Assembly (NCBI GenBank): GCA_016708825.1
Contig: JADJEZ010000003.1
Coordinates: 62,001 to 126,000 of the forward strand
Direction of reading: 5' to 3'
Length of the DNA: 64,000 nt
DNA from: Betaproteobacteria bacterium
GTDB lineage: Bacteria > Pseudomonadota > Gammaproteobacteria > Burkholderiales > Usitatibacteraceae
The notes below the pieces were generated by a model. That model saw only the letters and a list, made by a program, of their open reading frames with translations, did not search any database and was not told the DNA's origin. Shown in pieces: positions 16,771 to 25,476 of this stretch. The position numbers were made by a program, and so were the translations under genes. How positions within the stretch are numbered: the stretch's first letter is position 1; the number at the start of each line of letters is the position of its first letter.

Positions 16771-16846
16771 AGGGAGGCGCCAAGTTGGTTAAGGCACTGG
16801 ATTTTGATTCCAGCATTCGAAGGTTCGAGTCCTTCCTCCCCTGCCA
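16771..16846 (+). tRNA. tRNA-Gln (anticodon TTG), acceptor stem one base short
   Basis: A cloverleaf with D arm GCCAAGTTGGTTAAGGC, anticodon loop TTTTGAT (anticodon TTG), T arm GAAGG-TTCGAGT-CCTTC and encoded CCA is clear. The 3' acceptor strand is CTCCCCT, requiring AGGGGAG on the 5' side, but only AGGGAG is present before the two-base linker. The gene is 76 bases rather than the usual 77 for this form. A G missing from a four-G run is the simplest reading. It lies between ispE and prs. Confidence 0.92.
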
Positions 16847-16901
16847 GATTCCTTGACGTGCCGCTTGCAGCGGGCGCACCGCGTAGCGAGAAAGACGGGC
16901 G

Positions 16902-17851
16902 ATGGCTTTCGACAACCTGATGGTGTTCACGGGCAATGCCAACCCGAAGCTCGCGCAGAAGGTGGCCCGCCACCTGAACGTGCAGTTGGGCAAGGCGAGC
17001 GTCTCGAAATTCAGCGACGGCGAGATCCTGGTCGAGCTGCTCGAGAACGTGCGCGGCAAGGACGTCTTCGTGCTCCAGTCGACCAGCGCGCCGACGAACG
17101 ACCACCTGATGGAGCTGATGATCATGGTGGACGCGCTGCGCCGGTCGAGCGTGGCGAGGATCACGGCGGCGATGCCCTATTTCGGCTACGCGCGCCAGGA
17201 CCGCAGGCCGAGGAGCGCCCGGGTGGCGATCTCGGCGAAGGTGGTGGCGAACATGCTCACCTCGGTGGGCGTGAACCGGATGCTCACGATGGACCTGCAC
17301 GCGGACCAGATCCAGGGGTTCTTCGACATCCCGGTGGACAACGTCTACGCCACGCCGATCCTGCTGGGCGACCTGTGGAAGCACGAGTACGGCAACCTCG
17401 TGGTGGTATCGCCGGACGTGGGAGGCGTGGTACGCGCCCGGGCGATCGCGAAGCGGCTCGAGAGCGATCTCGCGATCATCGACAAGCGCCGCCCGCGGCC
17501 GAACGTCTCCACGGTGATGAACATCATCGGCGACGTGGACGGCAGGACCTGCGTGATCATGGACGACATGGTGGACACGGCCAACACGCTCTGCGAGGCG
17601 GCCCGTGCGCTGAAGGAGCAGGGAGCCGAGCGCGTCATCGCGTACTGCACGCACCCGGTGCTCTCGGGGCCCGCGGTGAGCCGGATCGAAAGCTCGGTCA
17701 TCGACGAGCTGGTGGTGACGGACACCATACCGCTCAGGCCCGACGCCGAGGCCTGCGCGAAGATCCGCCAGATCAGCGTCTCCGAGCTGCTCGCCGAGAC
17801 GATGCGCAGGATCTGCGAGGAGAGCTCGGTGAGCTCGCTTTCGTGGAGTGA
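16902..17851 (+). CDS. prs: Ribose-phosphate pyrophosphokinase (frameshift before the stop)
   Basis: Prs makes PRPP from ribose 5-phosphate and ATP. The flexible loop reads YFGYARQDRRPRS, the pyrophosphate site MDLHADQIQGFFD, and the PRPP-binding motif VIMDDMVDTANT. Up to SSVSSL the protein matches the family; a missing T (CTTTTC read as CTTTC at 17838-17842) then shifts the frame. The native ending LFVE and its TGA lie in the adjacent frame at 17840-17851, giving a corrected length of 316 residues. As given, the frame runs on without a stop into the L25 gene, producing an artificial 597-residue ORF ending at 18695. Confidence 0.95.
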
Positions 17852-17894
17852 GGAATTCGCCCGGCTTCCGGCAACGGAGGCGGGCAAACGGGGT

Positions 17895-17947
17895 GAGGGG
17901 GCCGATTCCCCCTCCAATGGCGGGGTGCCTGGTCGCGGGGCCCCGCC
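17895..17947 (+). promoter_or_regulatory. Two GC-rich hairpins in the prs-rplY spacer
   Basis: GAGGGGG/CCCCCTC (17895-17901 with 17908-17914) and GGCGGGG/CCCCGCC (17919-17925 with 17941-17947) can form consecutive stems between the corrected prs stop and the rplY ribosome site GGAG (17954-17957). They could be a leaky terminator or a structured leader controlling L25; neither has a U tract. Confidence 0.4.
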
Positions 17948-17963
17948 GAATATGGAGCAACAC

Positions 17964-18695
17964 ATGAAGATCGACATCAAAGCCGAACCGCGAAGCCTGC
18001 AGGGAACGGGTGCGAGCCGCCGTCTGCGTCGCGAGTCCAAGGTGCCCGGCATCCTCTACGGCGCCGGCAAGGACGCGCAACCCATACAGCTCGACCACAA
18101 GGAGCTCTTCTTCAAGCTGAAGATGGAGGCCTTCCACGCCTCCATCCTCGACATGGAGATCGGCGCCGAGAAGGCGCAGGTGCTGTTGCGCGACTACCAG
18201 ATGCACCCTTTCAAGCAGATGATCCTGCACGCGGATTTCCAGCGGGTCGACGCGAAGCGCAAGCTCCACGTGAAGATCCCGCTGCACTTCCTGAACCAGG
18301 AATCCGCACCGGGCGTGAAGCTCGCCGGCGGCGCCATCCAGCACGTGATGAACGACCTGCTCGTCTCCTGCCTGCCGAAGGACCTGCCGGAATTCATCGA
18401 GGTGGACCTGGGAGAGCTGCAGGCCGGGCACTCGCTCCACATCTCCGGGTTGAAGCTCCCGGCGGGGGTCGATTCGGTCGCGCTCTCCAAGGGCGATGAC
18501 CTGACGGTCGCGACGATCGTGATCCCGCGCGTGGCGACGGCGGACGAGGAAGCGGCGGAAGCTGCGGCGACCACGGTGGCGCCGTCCGCGGCCGACGTGC
18601 CGACCTCGGCACAGAAAGCGAAGGAGGAGGAGCCCGCCAAAGAAGCGGGGAAGGGCGGCGGCAAGGACAAGGACAAGGACGACAAGAAGAAATAG
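17964..18695 (+). CDS. rplY: 50S ribosomal protein L25/general stress protein Ctc
   Basis: L25 of the longer CTC type binds 5S rRNA. The 243-residue protein has the N-terminal L25 beta-barrel (MKIDIKAEPRSLQGTGASRR, VPGILYGAG), the TL5-like C-terminal domain, and a low-complexity tail rich in Ala, then Lys/Glu/Asp (KDKDKDDKKK end). The start was chosen at ATG 17964 with GGAG seven bases upstream; the longer fused frame from prs is an artefact of the prs frameshift. Prs, L25 and Pth are neighbours in most betaproteobacteria. Confidence 0.95.
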   Translation: MKIDIKAEPRSLQGTGASRRLRRESKVPGILYGAGKDAQPIQLDHKELFFKLKMEAFHASILDMEIGAEKAQVLLRDYQMHPFKQMILHADFQRVDAKRKLHVKIPLHFLNQESAPGVKLAGGAIQHVMNDLLVSCLPKDLPEFIEVDLGELQAGHSLHISGLKLPAGVDSVALSKGDDLTVATIVIPRVATADEEAAEAAATTVAPSAADVPTSAQKAKEEEPAKEAGKGGGKDKDKDDKKK

Positions 18696-18731
18696 CGACC
18701 GCCCGGGGCGCTTCGAGCGAGCCTCACGGAT

Positions 18732-18755
18732 GCGCCCGCCGTCACCGGCGGGCGC
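18732..18755 (+). terminator. Hairpin after rplY, likely terminator
   Basis: A perfect 10-bp stem (GCGCCCGCCG / CGGCGGGCGC) with loop TCAC is followed by GTTCGTTTC. The U tract is poor, so termination may be partial. It lies 36 bases after the rplY stop and 48 bases before pth. Confidence 0.6.
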
Positions 18756-18803
18756 GTTCGTTTCGGGGATCCGCAGCGCACCGTGCCTTTCCGGAAACCT
18801 CCC

Positions 18804-19439
18804 ATGGAACCCATCCGCCTCATCGTCGGCCTCGGCAACCCCGGGCGCGAGTACGAGCGGACCCGGCACAACGCCGGGTACCGGTGGGTCGACACGATCG
18901 CGCACGCTCGCGGCGCGCGCTGGGCGAAGGAGTCGAAGTTTTCCGGCTGGGTGGCCCGGGTGACGCAGGGCGGGCAGGACTTCTGGCTCCTGAAGCCCGC
19001 GACCTACATGAACGAGAGCGGGCGGAGCGTGGGCGCTTTCCTGCGCTTCCACCGCATCGAGGCGGCCGGGATGCTGGTGGTGCACGACGAGCTGGACCTT
19101 TCGCCCGGCACGGTGAAACTCAAGTTCGGCGGCGGCACGGGCGGGCACAACGGGTTGCGGGACATCGACGAGGTGCTGGGCACGCGCGACTTCTGGCGGC
19201 TCAGGATCGGCATCGGCCACCCGGGCCACAAGGACGCGGTGGCCGACTTTGTCCTCCACGAAGCCAGGCGCGAGGAGCAGGAAGCGATCGATCCCGCCTT
19301 CGACCGCAGCCTCGAACTCCTGCCGCGCATCGCGAGCGGGCGGCTGAACGACGCCACCACCTGGCTGCACACCCTTCCCAAATCCGAAACGGACGACCCC
19401 GCAAAGGCGGGAGCCGCCCCGAAGAAAGCCGAGCCATGA
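18804..19439 (+). CDS. pth: Peptidyl-tRNA hydrolase
   Basis: Pth releases tRNA from peptidyl-tRNA that drops off ribosomes. From ATG 18804 it has 211 residues, with the family motifs IVGLGNPGREYERTRHNAG (active-site histidine in RHNAG), KPATYMNESG, VVHDELDL and GGGTGGHNGLRD. The C-terminal tail is extended and rich in Pro, Ala and Lys. An in-frame GTG at 18783 would add seven residues, but the ATG matches the family. The stop overlaps the ychF start. Confidence 0.97.
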   Translation: MEPIRLIVGLGNPGREYERTRHNAGYRWVDTIAHARGARWAKESKFSGWVARVTQGGQDFWLLKPATYMNESGRSVGAFLRFHRIEAAGMLVVHDELDLSPGTVKLKFGGGTGGHNGLRDIDEVLGTRDFWRLRIGIGHPGHKDAVADFVLHEARREEQEAIDPAFDRSLELLPRIASGRLNDATTWLHTLPKSETDDPAKAGAAPKKAEP

Positions 19440-20527
19440 CCCTGCAATGCGGCATCGTCGGACTGCCCAACGTCGGCAAGTCCACCCTGTTCAACGCGCT
19501 CACCAAGGCGGGCATCGCCGCGGAGAACTATCCCTTCTGCACGATCGAGCCCAACGTGGGCGTGGTCGAGGTGCCGGATCCGCGCCTCGCGAAGATCGCG
19601 GCGATCGCGAAGCCCCTGAAGGTGATCCCGGCCATCGTGGAGTTCGTCGACATCGCCGGGCTCGTGGCCGGCGCCTCCAAGGGCGAGGGGCTCGGCAACC
19701 AGTTCCTCGCCAACATCCGCGAGACCAACGCCATCGCGAACGTCGTGCGCTGCTTCGCCGACGACAACGTGGTGCACGTGGCGGGCAAGGTGGACCCGAT
19801 CTCCGACATCGAGGTGATCCACACGGAACTCGCGCTCGCGGACATGGCGACCGTCGACAAGCTGCGCGAGCGCACCATCAGCACGGCGCGCTCGGGCGAC
19901 AAGGAGGCGGTGAAGCTCGTGGCGGTGCTCGAAAAGGTGCAGAAAGCCCTGGACGGCCTGCATCCGGTGCGTGCGATGGGGCTCTCGGCCGAGGAAATGG
20001 AACTCCTGCGCCCGCTCTTTCTCCTCACCGCCAAGCCCGCGCTCTATGTCGCGAACGTGGAGGAGCACGGCTTCGAGGGCAACCCGCTGCTCGAGCGGGT
20101 GAAGGAATACGCCGCGAAGGAGGGCGCGCCCGTTGTCGCCATCTGCGCGAAGCTGGAAAGCGAGATCGCCGACCTCGCGGGCGCGGACAAGGAGATATTC
20201 CTTGCCGACATGGGCATGCACGAGCCGGGACTCGACCGCCTCATCCGCGCGACTTTCGGCCTGCTGGGCCTGCAGACCTACTTCACGGCCGGCGAGAAGG
20301 AAGTGCGCGCCTGGACGATCCACAAGGGCGACACGGCGCCCCAGGCTGCCGGGGTCATCCACACCGATTTCGAGAAGGGATTCATCCGCGCGGAAGTCAC
20401 GGCCTACGATGATTTCGTCTCGCTGGGCGGCGAGAAAGGCGCGAAGGAAGCGGGCAAGATGCGGCTGGAGGGGAAGGAATACGTCGTGAAGGACGGCGAC
20501 GTGATGCACTTCCGCTTCAACGTCTGA
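19436..20527 (+). CDS. ychF: Ribosome-binding ATPase YchF
   Basis: YchF is an Obg-family P-loop protein that binds ribosomes, prefers ATP, and is linked to oxidative-stress response. It has 363 residues, identical to the usual length. G1 is GLPNVGKST, G3 region FVDIAGLVAGASKGEGLGNQFL, and the C-terminal TGS domain contains YFTAGEKEVRAWTI and IHTDFEKGFIRAEV. The ATG overlaps the pth stop (ATGA), so pth and ychF are coupled. A CAT-anticodon tRNA follows. Confidence 0.97.
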   Translation: MTLQCGIVGLPNVGKSTLFNALTKAGIAAENYPFCTIEPNVGVVEVPDPRLAKIAAIAKPLKVIPAIVEFVDIAGLVAGASKGEGLGNQFLANIRETNAIANVVRCFADDNVVHVAGKVDPISDIEVIHTELALADMATVDKLRERTISTARSGDKEAVKLVAVLEKVQKALDGLHPVRAMGLSAEEMELLRPLFLLTAKPALYVANVEEHGFEGNPLLERVKEYAAKEGAPVVAICAKLESEIADLAGADKEIFLADMGMHEPGLDRLIRATFGLLGLQTYFTAGEKEVRAWTIHKGDTAPQAAGVIHTDFEKGFIRAEVTAYDDFVSLGGEKGAKEAGKMRLEGKEYVVKDGDVMHFRFNV

Positions 20528-20584
20528 CGGCCAGGGCGATCAATTGACCTTGGTGCGCAAATACCGGAAAATACACGGCTTTCC

Positions 20585-20660
20585 GGCGAGTTAGCTCAGT
20601 GGTTAGAGCAGCGGAATCATAATCCGTTGGTCCGGGGTTCAAATCCCTGACTCGCCACCA
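20585..20660 (+). tRNA. tRNA with CAT anticodon (Met elongator or Ile2)
   Basis: A complete cloverleaf with perfect acceptor stem GGCGAGT/ACTCGCC, D arm AGCTCAGTGGTTAGAGC, anticodon stem GCGGA/TCCGT with loop ATCATAA (anticodon CAT), T arm GGTTCAAATCC and encoded CCA. CAT can be elongator Met or, after lysidine modification, Ile2. The D arm, the TTGGTC variable region and TTCAA T loop resemble E. coli tRNA-Ile2, while the CGGAATCATAATCCG anticodon arm resembles betaproteobacterial Met tRNAs. The acceptor stem is intact, unlike the tRNA-Gln above. Confidence 0.93.
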
Positions 20661-20667
20661 GTCCTCG

Positions 20668-20700
20668 ATCGCCGGTCGGATTCCGACCGGCGATTTTTTT
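20668..20700 (+). terminator. Rho-independent terminator after the CAT tRNA
   Basis: A perfect 12-bp stem (ATCGCCGGTCGG / CCGACCGGCGAT) closes on ATT and is followed by seven T residues. It begins eight bases after the tRNA and is the strongest intrinsic terminator in the window. Confidence 0.93.
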
Positions 20701-20788
20701 CGCCCGTTCGCCTCGAGTGCGATACTGCGGCCGGATCGAAACTGCCCGGCCCCATGACCGCGGCAAGGCCAAGAAAGGAGCGTGGATC

Positions 20789-22021
20789 GTGAGCAGCGAC
20801 AGACCGACCCTGAACGTACCCTCGGGCGCCGAGTGGAAACCCGGCTTCGACCAGGCGAGCGCGACCGATGCGTGGATCGCCACCGTCCCCGCTTCCGACC
20901 GCGCGAAGTCGGATGCGTACTTCGAAGGCGGCTACTGGATCGAGTTCGGCGGTACGGTGATCGCGGTGCTGGTCGCCTGGCTGCTGCTCGCGAGCCGCGC
21001 CTCGGCGCGATGGCGCGACTGGAGCGAGGCGAAATTCCGGAGGCCATTCGCCGCGACGCTCCTCTATGCCGCAGGGTTCATGCTCGCGTGGGCGCTCCTC
21101 ATGCTTCCGTGGGACTTCTACACCGGCTACATCCGCGAGCACCGCTTCGGCATGTCCAACCACGACCTCGCGGGATTCCTCGGGGACTGGGGCAAGGAGC
21201 TTGGCGTGAGCCTGGTGCTGGGATCGCTCGCGATCGCGGGCATCTACGCCGTCGTGCGGCGCGTGGGACGCCGCTGGGTCGCTTGGGCAACGGGGGTCAC
21301 GGCGGCTTTCCTGGTGGTGATGATCGTCATCTCGCCGGTGTTCATCCGGCCGCTCTTCAACGACTACCACCCGCTGGCGGCAGGGCCCCTGCGCGACCGG
21401 ATCCTCGCGCTGGCCGCGGAGAACCGCATCCCCGCCAAGGATGTGTACTGGTTCGACGCCTCGCGGCAGACCAAGCGCGTGAGCGCAAACGTCTCGGGGC
21501 TCTTCGGCACGATGCGGATCTCGCTGAACGACAACCTGCTCAACGGCGCCTCGGAACCGGAGATCGCCGCGGTCATGGCCCACGAGATGGGCCATTACGT
21601 CCTGGATCACGGCCTGAAGCACGTGCTCTCGTTCACGCTGGTGATCGGCTTCGGGTTCTGGATCGTCGACCGGAGCTTCGGCGCCATCCGGCGTCGATAT
21701 GGCGTTCGCTGGGGCGTGCGCGGCCTCAATGACACGGCGGGGCTGCCGCTCGCGCTGGCGATCCTGACCGTCGTGCTCTACGTGCTGACGCCGGTGACCA
21801 ACTCGATCATTCGCGTAGCCGAGAACGATGCCGACGCCTTCGGGCTCGAAGCGGCCCGCGAGCCCCAGGGCTTCGCCGCGGTGGCGATGCGGATCTCCAA
21901 CTACCGCAAGATCGCGCCGTCCACGCTGGAGGAAATGGTCTTCTTCGACCACCCGAGCGGACGCACCCGAGTGGAGCGCTCGATGCGCTGGCTGGCCACG
22001 CACCCGCCCAAGGCGCCTTGA
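20789..22021 (+). CDS. M48-family (Ste24-type) membrane metallopeptidase
   Basis: This is a zinc peptidase of the Ste24/CAAX-protease M48 family, 410 residues from GTG 20789. The start has AAAGGAG eight bases upstream and is preferred to an upstream ATG near 20717, which runs into the terminator region. There are several transmembrane segments (about residues 50-70, 85-110, 140-160 and 170-195). The zinc motif is HEMGHYVLDH and a downstream ENDADAFG supplies the third ligand. In bacteria such proteins act in membrane protein quality control; no specific substrate can be inferred. It is convergent with the S8 peptidase gene (28 bases between stops). Confidence 0.9.
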   Translation: MSSDRPTLNVPSGAEWKPGFDQASATDAWIATVPASDRAKSDAYFEGGYWIEFGGTVIAVLVAWLLLASRASARWRDWSEAKFRRPFAATLLYAAGFMLAWALLMLPWDFYTGYIREHRFGMSNHDLAGFLGDWGKELGVSLVLGSLAIAGIYAVVRRVGRRWVAWATGVTAAFLVVMIVISPVFIRPLFNDYHPLAAGPLRDRILALAAENRIPAKDVYWFDASRQTKRVSANVSGLFGTMRISLNDNLLNGASEPEIAAVMAHEMGHYVLDHGLKHVLSFTLVIGFGFWIVDRSFGAIRRRYGVRWGVRGLNDTAGLPLALAILTVVLYVLTPVTNSIIRVAENDADAFGLEAAREPQGFAAVAMRISNYRKIAPSTLEEMVFFDHPSGRTRVERSMRWLATHPPKAP

Positions 22022-22049
22022 GCGCCGGGCGCGTCTGCGGCGAGTCCGC

Positions 22050-23882
22050 TCAGCCCGCGCGTGCCTTTGCCGCCTCGACCGCCTTCGCCGGGTGGAGGAG
22101 ATTGCGCCGGCCGTCGGCCGTCTTCTCCGCCGTCTTCACGATGATCGCGATGATCTCGGCAGGCTTCAACTTCGGGTTCACCGCGAGCATCTTCGCCGCG
22201 AGCCCCGTCACCTGCGGCGAGGACATCGACGTGCCCGAAAGTGCCACCCGGTCTCCGCCGGGCAAGTAGCTCTCCACCTGGTAGCCGTTGGCGTGCACCT
22301 TGACGGTCGGTCCGTAGCTCGTGAACGGCGCCTCGTCTCCAGACTTGTCCACCGCGCCCACGGTTATCAGGTTGGGCAGCACGAAATCCGCGGGAATGGC
22401 TTCCGCGAAAGTCGAATACTGGTTCGCGTTGCCGGCCGAGGTGACGAAGAGGATCTCCGGCGCGCTCCTGAAGGCGTCGATGAGCCCCTGTTTCTGCAGG
22501 TCGAAGTACTCGCGGGCGATTTTCTTCCGCTCCTCCGGGGTCTTGCCGATGTTGCAGAGTTCCAGCTCCTGCTCGATGCCGCTCACTGTCCCGCCCCAGC
22601 TCATGTTCACGACGCGCACGCCGTGCTTCCCGAGGAAGTCCACGTAGGCGCGCGCATTGCGCACATTCTTCTCGGCCAGCGCGCGGCTCGGGCAGGGGTC
22701 GGGCAGCAGCTTGTAGCCGAACTCGATGCGGGCGTTCAGGAGGCGCGCATAGGGGTTGCCCGCCATGGCGATGCCGGCGACGTGCGTGCCGTGGGTGAAG
22801 TTGCCCGCGAGGCCCAGCTCCTCGACGACGCTGCGGTACTCCTCGCGCTTCAGCTTCGAGAGAAGCGACTTCACCTCGCTCGCCTCGGGGCTGTCGATGT
22901 TGGAGCGCAGATCCGAGAGCCCCTTGATGCGCGACTTCATCGCCGGCACGCGGTCGCGAAGCTCCGCCGGGATGGGCATCATCGGGCTCTTCGACGGTTT
23001 CTCGTACACGTCGAAGGCGATAAACGCGGGCTTGCCGTCCTTCGCGAGCACCACGCGCTCGCCGAAGAGCTTCGTGTCGACGCCGCTGTCCCACACGGCG
23101 ATCGTGACGGGCGGGTAGCCGCGGCCCTTCGCGAGTTCCACTTCGCGCGCGGCCCAGATGTCGGGCTTCTCGACCTTGTTCGCCGCGAGGTAGGCGGTGT
23201 AGGTCTCCATGAGCACCTGCTTGAGGGGCAGCCGCGCGACCAGCGCGAAGCGCGCGCCGATGATGGCGGGCGCGAACTCCGAGCTCAGCTTGCCGCCCGC
23301 CTTGTCCACCACGGGTTGCAGGCGGTCGCGGACGTTGCCCATCACGAGCGCCTCGCCGATGATCTCGGAGACGCTCTTGGCACCCTTGATGTCGTTCTCG
23401 ATCACGGCGTAGGGAAGCTTCGCGAGTTCCGCGGCGACGAGGCGCCCTACTTCCTTCCGGTAGGCTTCCGAGGTGATGTTCCCCGCCTTCGCCTGGGCCG
23501 CGATCATCGCGCGCATCTGCATGCCCGAGACCAGCTTGTCGGAGGGCTTTTCCTCCAGGGCGCGGATTTCCTCGGAGCGGCGCGCGGCGTCCGCAAAACG
23601 CCCTTCGAGAAAGTCGATGCGCGCGAGCACGCCCAGGAGGTCGCGCTGGGCGGACTTGTCCGCGATGTCGTGCCCGTCGAGGACGGACTGGCTGTCGCGC
23701 CGGACTTCGGCGGCGAAGCGCGCGAACTTCGCCTCGTCGCGCACCAGGTCCTCGAGCTTGCCCGCGATCGAGTAGGAAAAGCGCGGCAGGTCGGCCGCGC
23801 GCTCGATGCGTTTCTTTCCTTGCGCCGCGGCGTTGGCCGCCAGGAAGAAAGCCAGCAGGAAGAACAGGGATTTCTTGAACAT
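22050..23882 (-). CDS. Secreted S8 (subtilisin-like) serine peptidase
   Basis: This is a 610-residue exported peptidase with a clear signal peptide (MFKKSLFFLLAFFLAANAAA). The first 240 residues are a helical region of unknown family. The catalytic triad is complete: D265 in VWDSGVD, H364 in THGTHVAGIA and S552 in SGTSMSSPQVTG, with the oxyanion Asn in SAGNANQ. The Asp-His spacing (99 residues) is longer than in simple subtilisins, implying an insertion. The alternative 1102-residue reading that starts at 25358 covers miaB antisense and is not real. A minus-strand TATAAT (23946-23941) lies 59 bases upstream. The substrate is unknown. Confidence 0.92.
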   Translation of the reverse strand: MFKKSLFFLLAFFLAANAAAQGKKRIERAADLPRFSYSIAGKLEDLVRDEAKFARFAAEVRRDSQSVLDGHDIADKSAQRDLLGVLARIDFLEGRFADAARRSEEIRALEEKPSDKLVSGMQMRAMIAAQAKAGNITSEAYRKEVGRLVAAELAKLPYAVIENDIKGAKSVSEIIGEALVMGNVRDRLQPVVDKAGGKLSSEFAPAIIGARFALVARLPLKQVLMETYTAYLAANKVEKPDIWAAREVELAKGRGYPPVTIAVWDSGVDTKLFGERVVLAKDGKPAFIAFDVYEKPSKSPMMPIPAELRDRVPAMKSRIKGLSDLRSNIDSPEASEVKSLLSKLKREEYRSVVEELGLAGNFTHGTHVAGIAMAGNPYARLLNARIEFGYKLLPDPCPSRALAEKNVRNARAYVDFLGKHGVRVVNMSWGGTVSGIEQELELCNIGKTPEERKKIAREYFDLQKQGLIDAFRSAPEILFVTSAGNANQYSTFAEAIPADFVLPNLITVGAVDKSGDEAPFTSYGPTVKVHANGYQVESYLPGGDRVALSGTSMSSPQVTGLAAKMLAVNPKLKPAEIIAIIVKTAEKTADGRRNLLHPAKAVEAAKARAG

Positions 23883-24050
23883 GGGGATCACCCTCCGGAA
23901 GCTGCGGCCGCCGGGTCGTGCCCTGGGCCGGAAGGGGGCGATTATAGCGGCGCAGGCGTGCCCGCGCGCCGGCGATCCGGTAGAATCGCGCCTCCCCGAT
24001 TGCCCAAGCCGCCTGCCCGGATTGAACCTCCGCGACCCAGGCGATACGCC

Positions 24051-25391
24051 ATGACCGAACCTGCCCGGAAAGTCTTCATTCGCACCTTCGGGTGCCAGAT
24101 GAACGAGTACGACTCGGACCGGATGGCCGACGTCCTGGCGGCCGCCGACGGATACCGGAAGACGGACGACATCGAGGACGCGGATCTCATCCTCTTCAAC
24201 ACCTGCTCGGTGCGCGAGAAGGCGCAGGAAAAGGTGTTCTCCGACCTCGGCCGCCTGCGCCCGCTCAAGCAGGCCAGGCCGGGTCTCCTGATCGGCGTGG
24301 GCGGCTGCGTGGCGAGCCAGGAGGGCGAGGAGATCGTGCGCCGCGCACCGTTCGTCGACGTGGTTTTCGGGCCGCAGACGCTGCACCGGCTGCCGGCGCT
24401 GCTCGCGGGCCGGAAGGAGACCGGCCGCGCACAGGTGGACATTTCCTTTCCGGAGATCGAGAAGTTCGACCATCTGCCGCCGGCACGGGTGGAAAACGCC
24501 AGCGCGTTCGTCTCCATCATGGAGGGCTGCAGCAAGTACTGCAGCTTCTGCGTCGTGCCTTTCACGCGCGGCGAGGAGTTCTCGCGGCCGTTCGAGGACG
24601 TGCTGCGCGAGGTCCGGGAGTTGGCCGCCGCCGGCGTTCGGGAAGTCACCCTCCTCGGCCAGAACGTGAACGCCTACGCGGGCACCATGGCCGACGGCGA
24701 GCCCGCGGACTTTGCGCTCCTGCTCGCGCACGTCTCGCGCGTCGACGGCATCGAGCGGCTGCGCTACACGACGTCGCACCCGCTCGACTTCTCGCAGCGT
24801 CTCGTCGAGGCCTACACGAAGCTCCCGAAGCTCGTCTCCCAGGTGCACCTTCCCGTGCAGTCGGGCTCGGACCGGATACTGGCCGCCATGAAGCGCAACT
24901 ACACGGCGATGGAGTACCGGTCGATCGTGCGGCGCCTGCGCGCGGCGCGGCCGCAGGTCTCCGTCTCGAGCGATTTCATCGTGGGATTTCCCGGCGAGAC
25001 GGAAGTGGATTTCGAGCAGACGATGCGGCTGGTCGAGGAAGTGCGCTTCGACGGCGCATTCAGCTTCGTCTACAGCGCGAGGCCGGGCACGCCCGCCGCG
25101 AGCCTTCGCGACGACACGCCGCACGCGGAGAAGATCGACCGCCTGCAGCGGCTGCAGCGGCGCCTGCAGGAACTGTCCGAGGAATACTCCGGCGCCATGG
25201 TCGGCACGCGCCAGCGCGTGCTGGTCGAAGGGGCGTCGAGGAAGAGCGCCGCCGACCTTGCCGGAAGGACGGACAACAACCGCGTGGTCAACTTTCCCGG
25301 AGATGCCGGCCTGATCGGCCGCTTCGTGGACGTCGACATCACGGCCGCACTTCCGCACAGCCTGCGCGGCCGGGTGGCACTGGCCGCATGA
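24051..25391 (+). CDS. miaB: tRNA-2-methylthio-N6-dimethylallyladenosine synthase
   Basis: MiaB is the radical-SAM methylthiotransferase that modifies A37 of tRNAs reading UNN codons. From ATG 24051 it has 446 residues. The N-terminal UPF0004 domain holds the auxiliary cluster cysteines C15 (FGCQMN), C52 (NTCSVRE) and C86 (GGCVASQ). The radical-SAM cluster is C160-x3-C164-x2-C167 (GCSKYCSFC). A C-terminal TRAM domain follows. A TAGAAT hexamer at 23981-23986 is a possible -10. In most betaproteobacteria miaB directly precedes phoH; here two metzincin genes lie between them. Confidence 0.97.
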   Translation: MTEPARKVFIRTFGCQMNEYDSDRMADVLAAADGYRKTDDIEDADLILFNTCSVREKAQEKVFSDLGRLRPLKQARPGLLIGVGGCVASQEGEEIVRRAPFVDVVFGPQTLHRLPALLAGRKETGRAQVDISFPEIEKFDHLPPARVENASAFVSIMEGCSKYCSFCVVPFTRGEEFSRPFEDVLREVRELAAAGVREVTLLGQNVNAYAGTMADGEPADFALLLAHVSRVDGIERLRYTTSHPLDFSQRLVEAYTKLPKLVSQVHLPVQSGSDRILAAMKRNYTAMEYRSIVRRLRAARPQVSVSSDFIVGFPGETEVDFEQTMRLVEEVRFDGAFSFVYSARPGTPAASLRDDTPHAEKIDRLQRLQRRLQELSEEYSGAMVGTRQRVLVEGASRKSAADLAGRTDNNRVVNFPGDAGLIGRFVDVDITAALPHSLRGRVALAA

Positions 25392-25476
25392 CCGAACCGT
25401 GAAACCCCGCGATACACCTTTTCCGGCGACGTGGTATTTTCCCGCGCTTTCCGGGCCCGCCTAACAGAGGACTCCC

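Noticed and set aside
16227..19370. A 1047-residue minus-strand ORF across ispE, prs, rplY and pth
   Set aside because: It is antisense to four well-recognised genes, has strongly biased Arg/His/Glu/Asp composition and no domain; a GC-rich third-position shadow.
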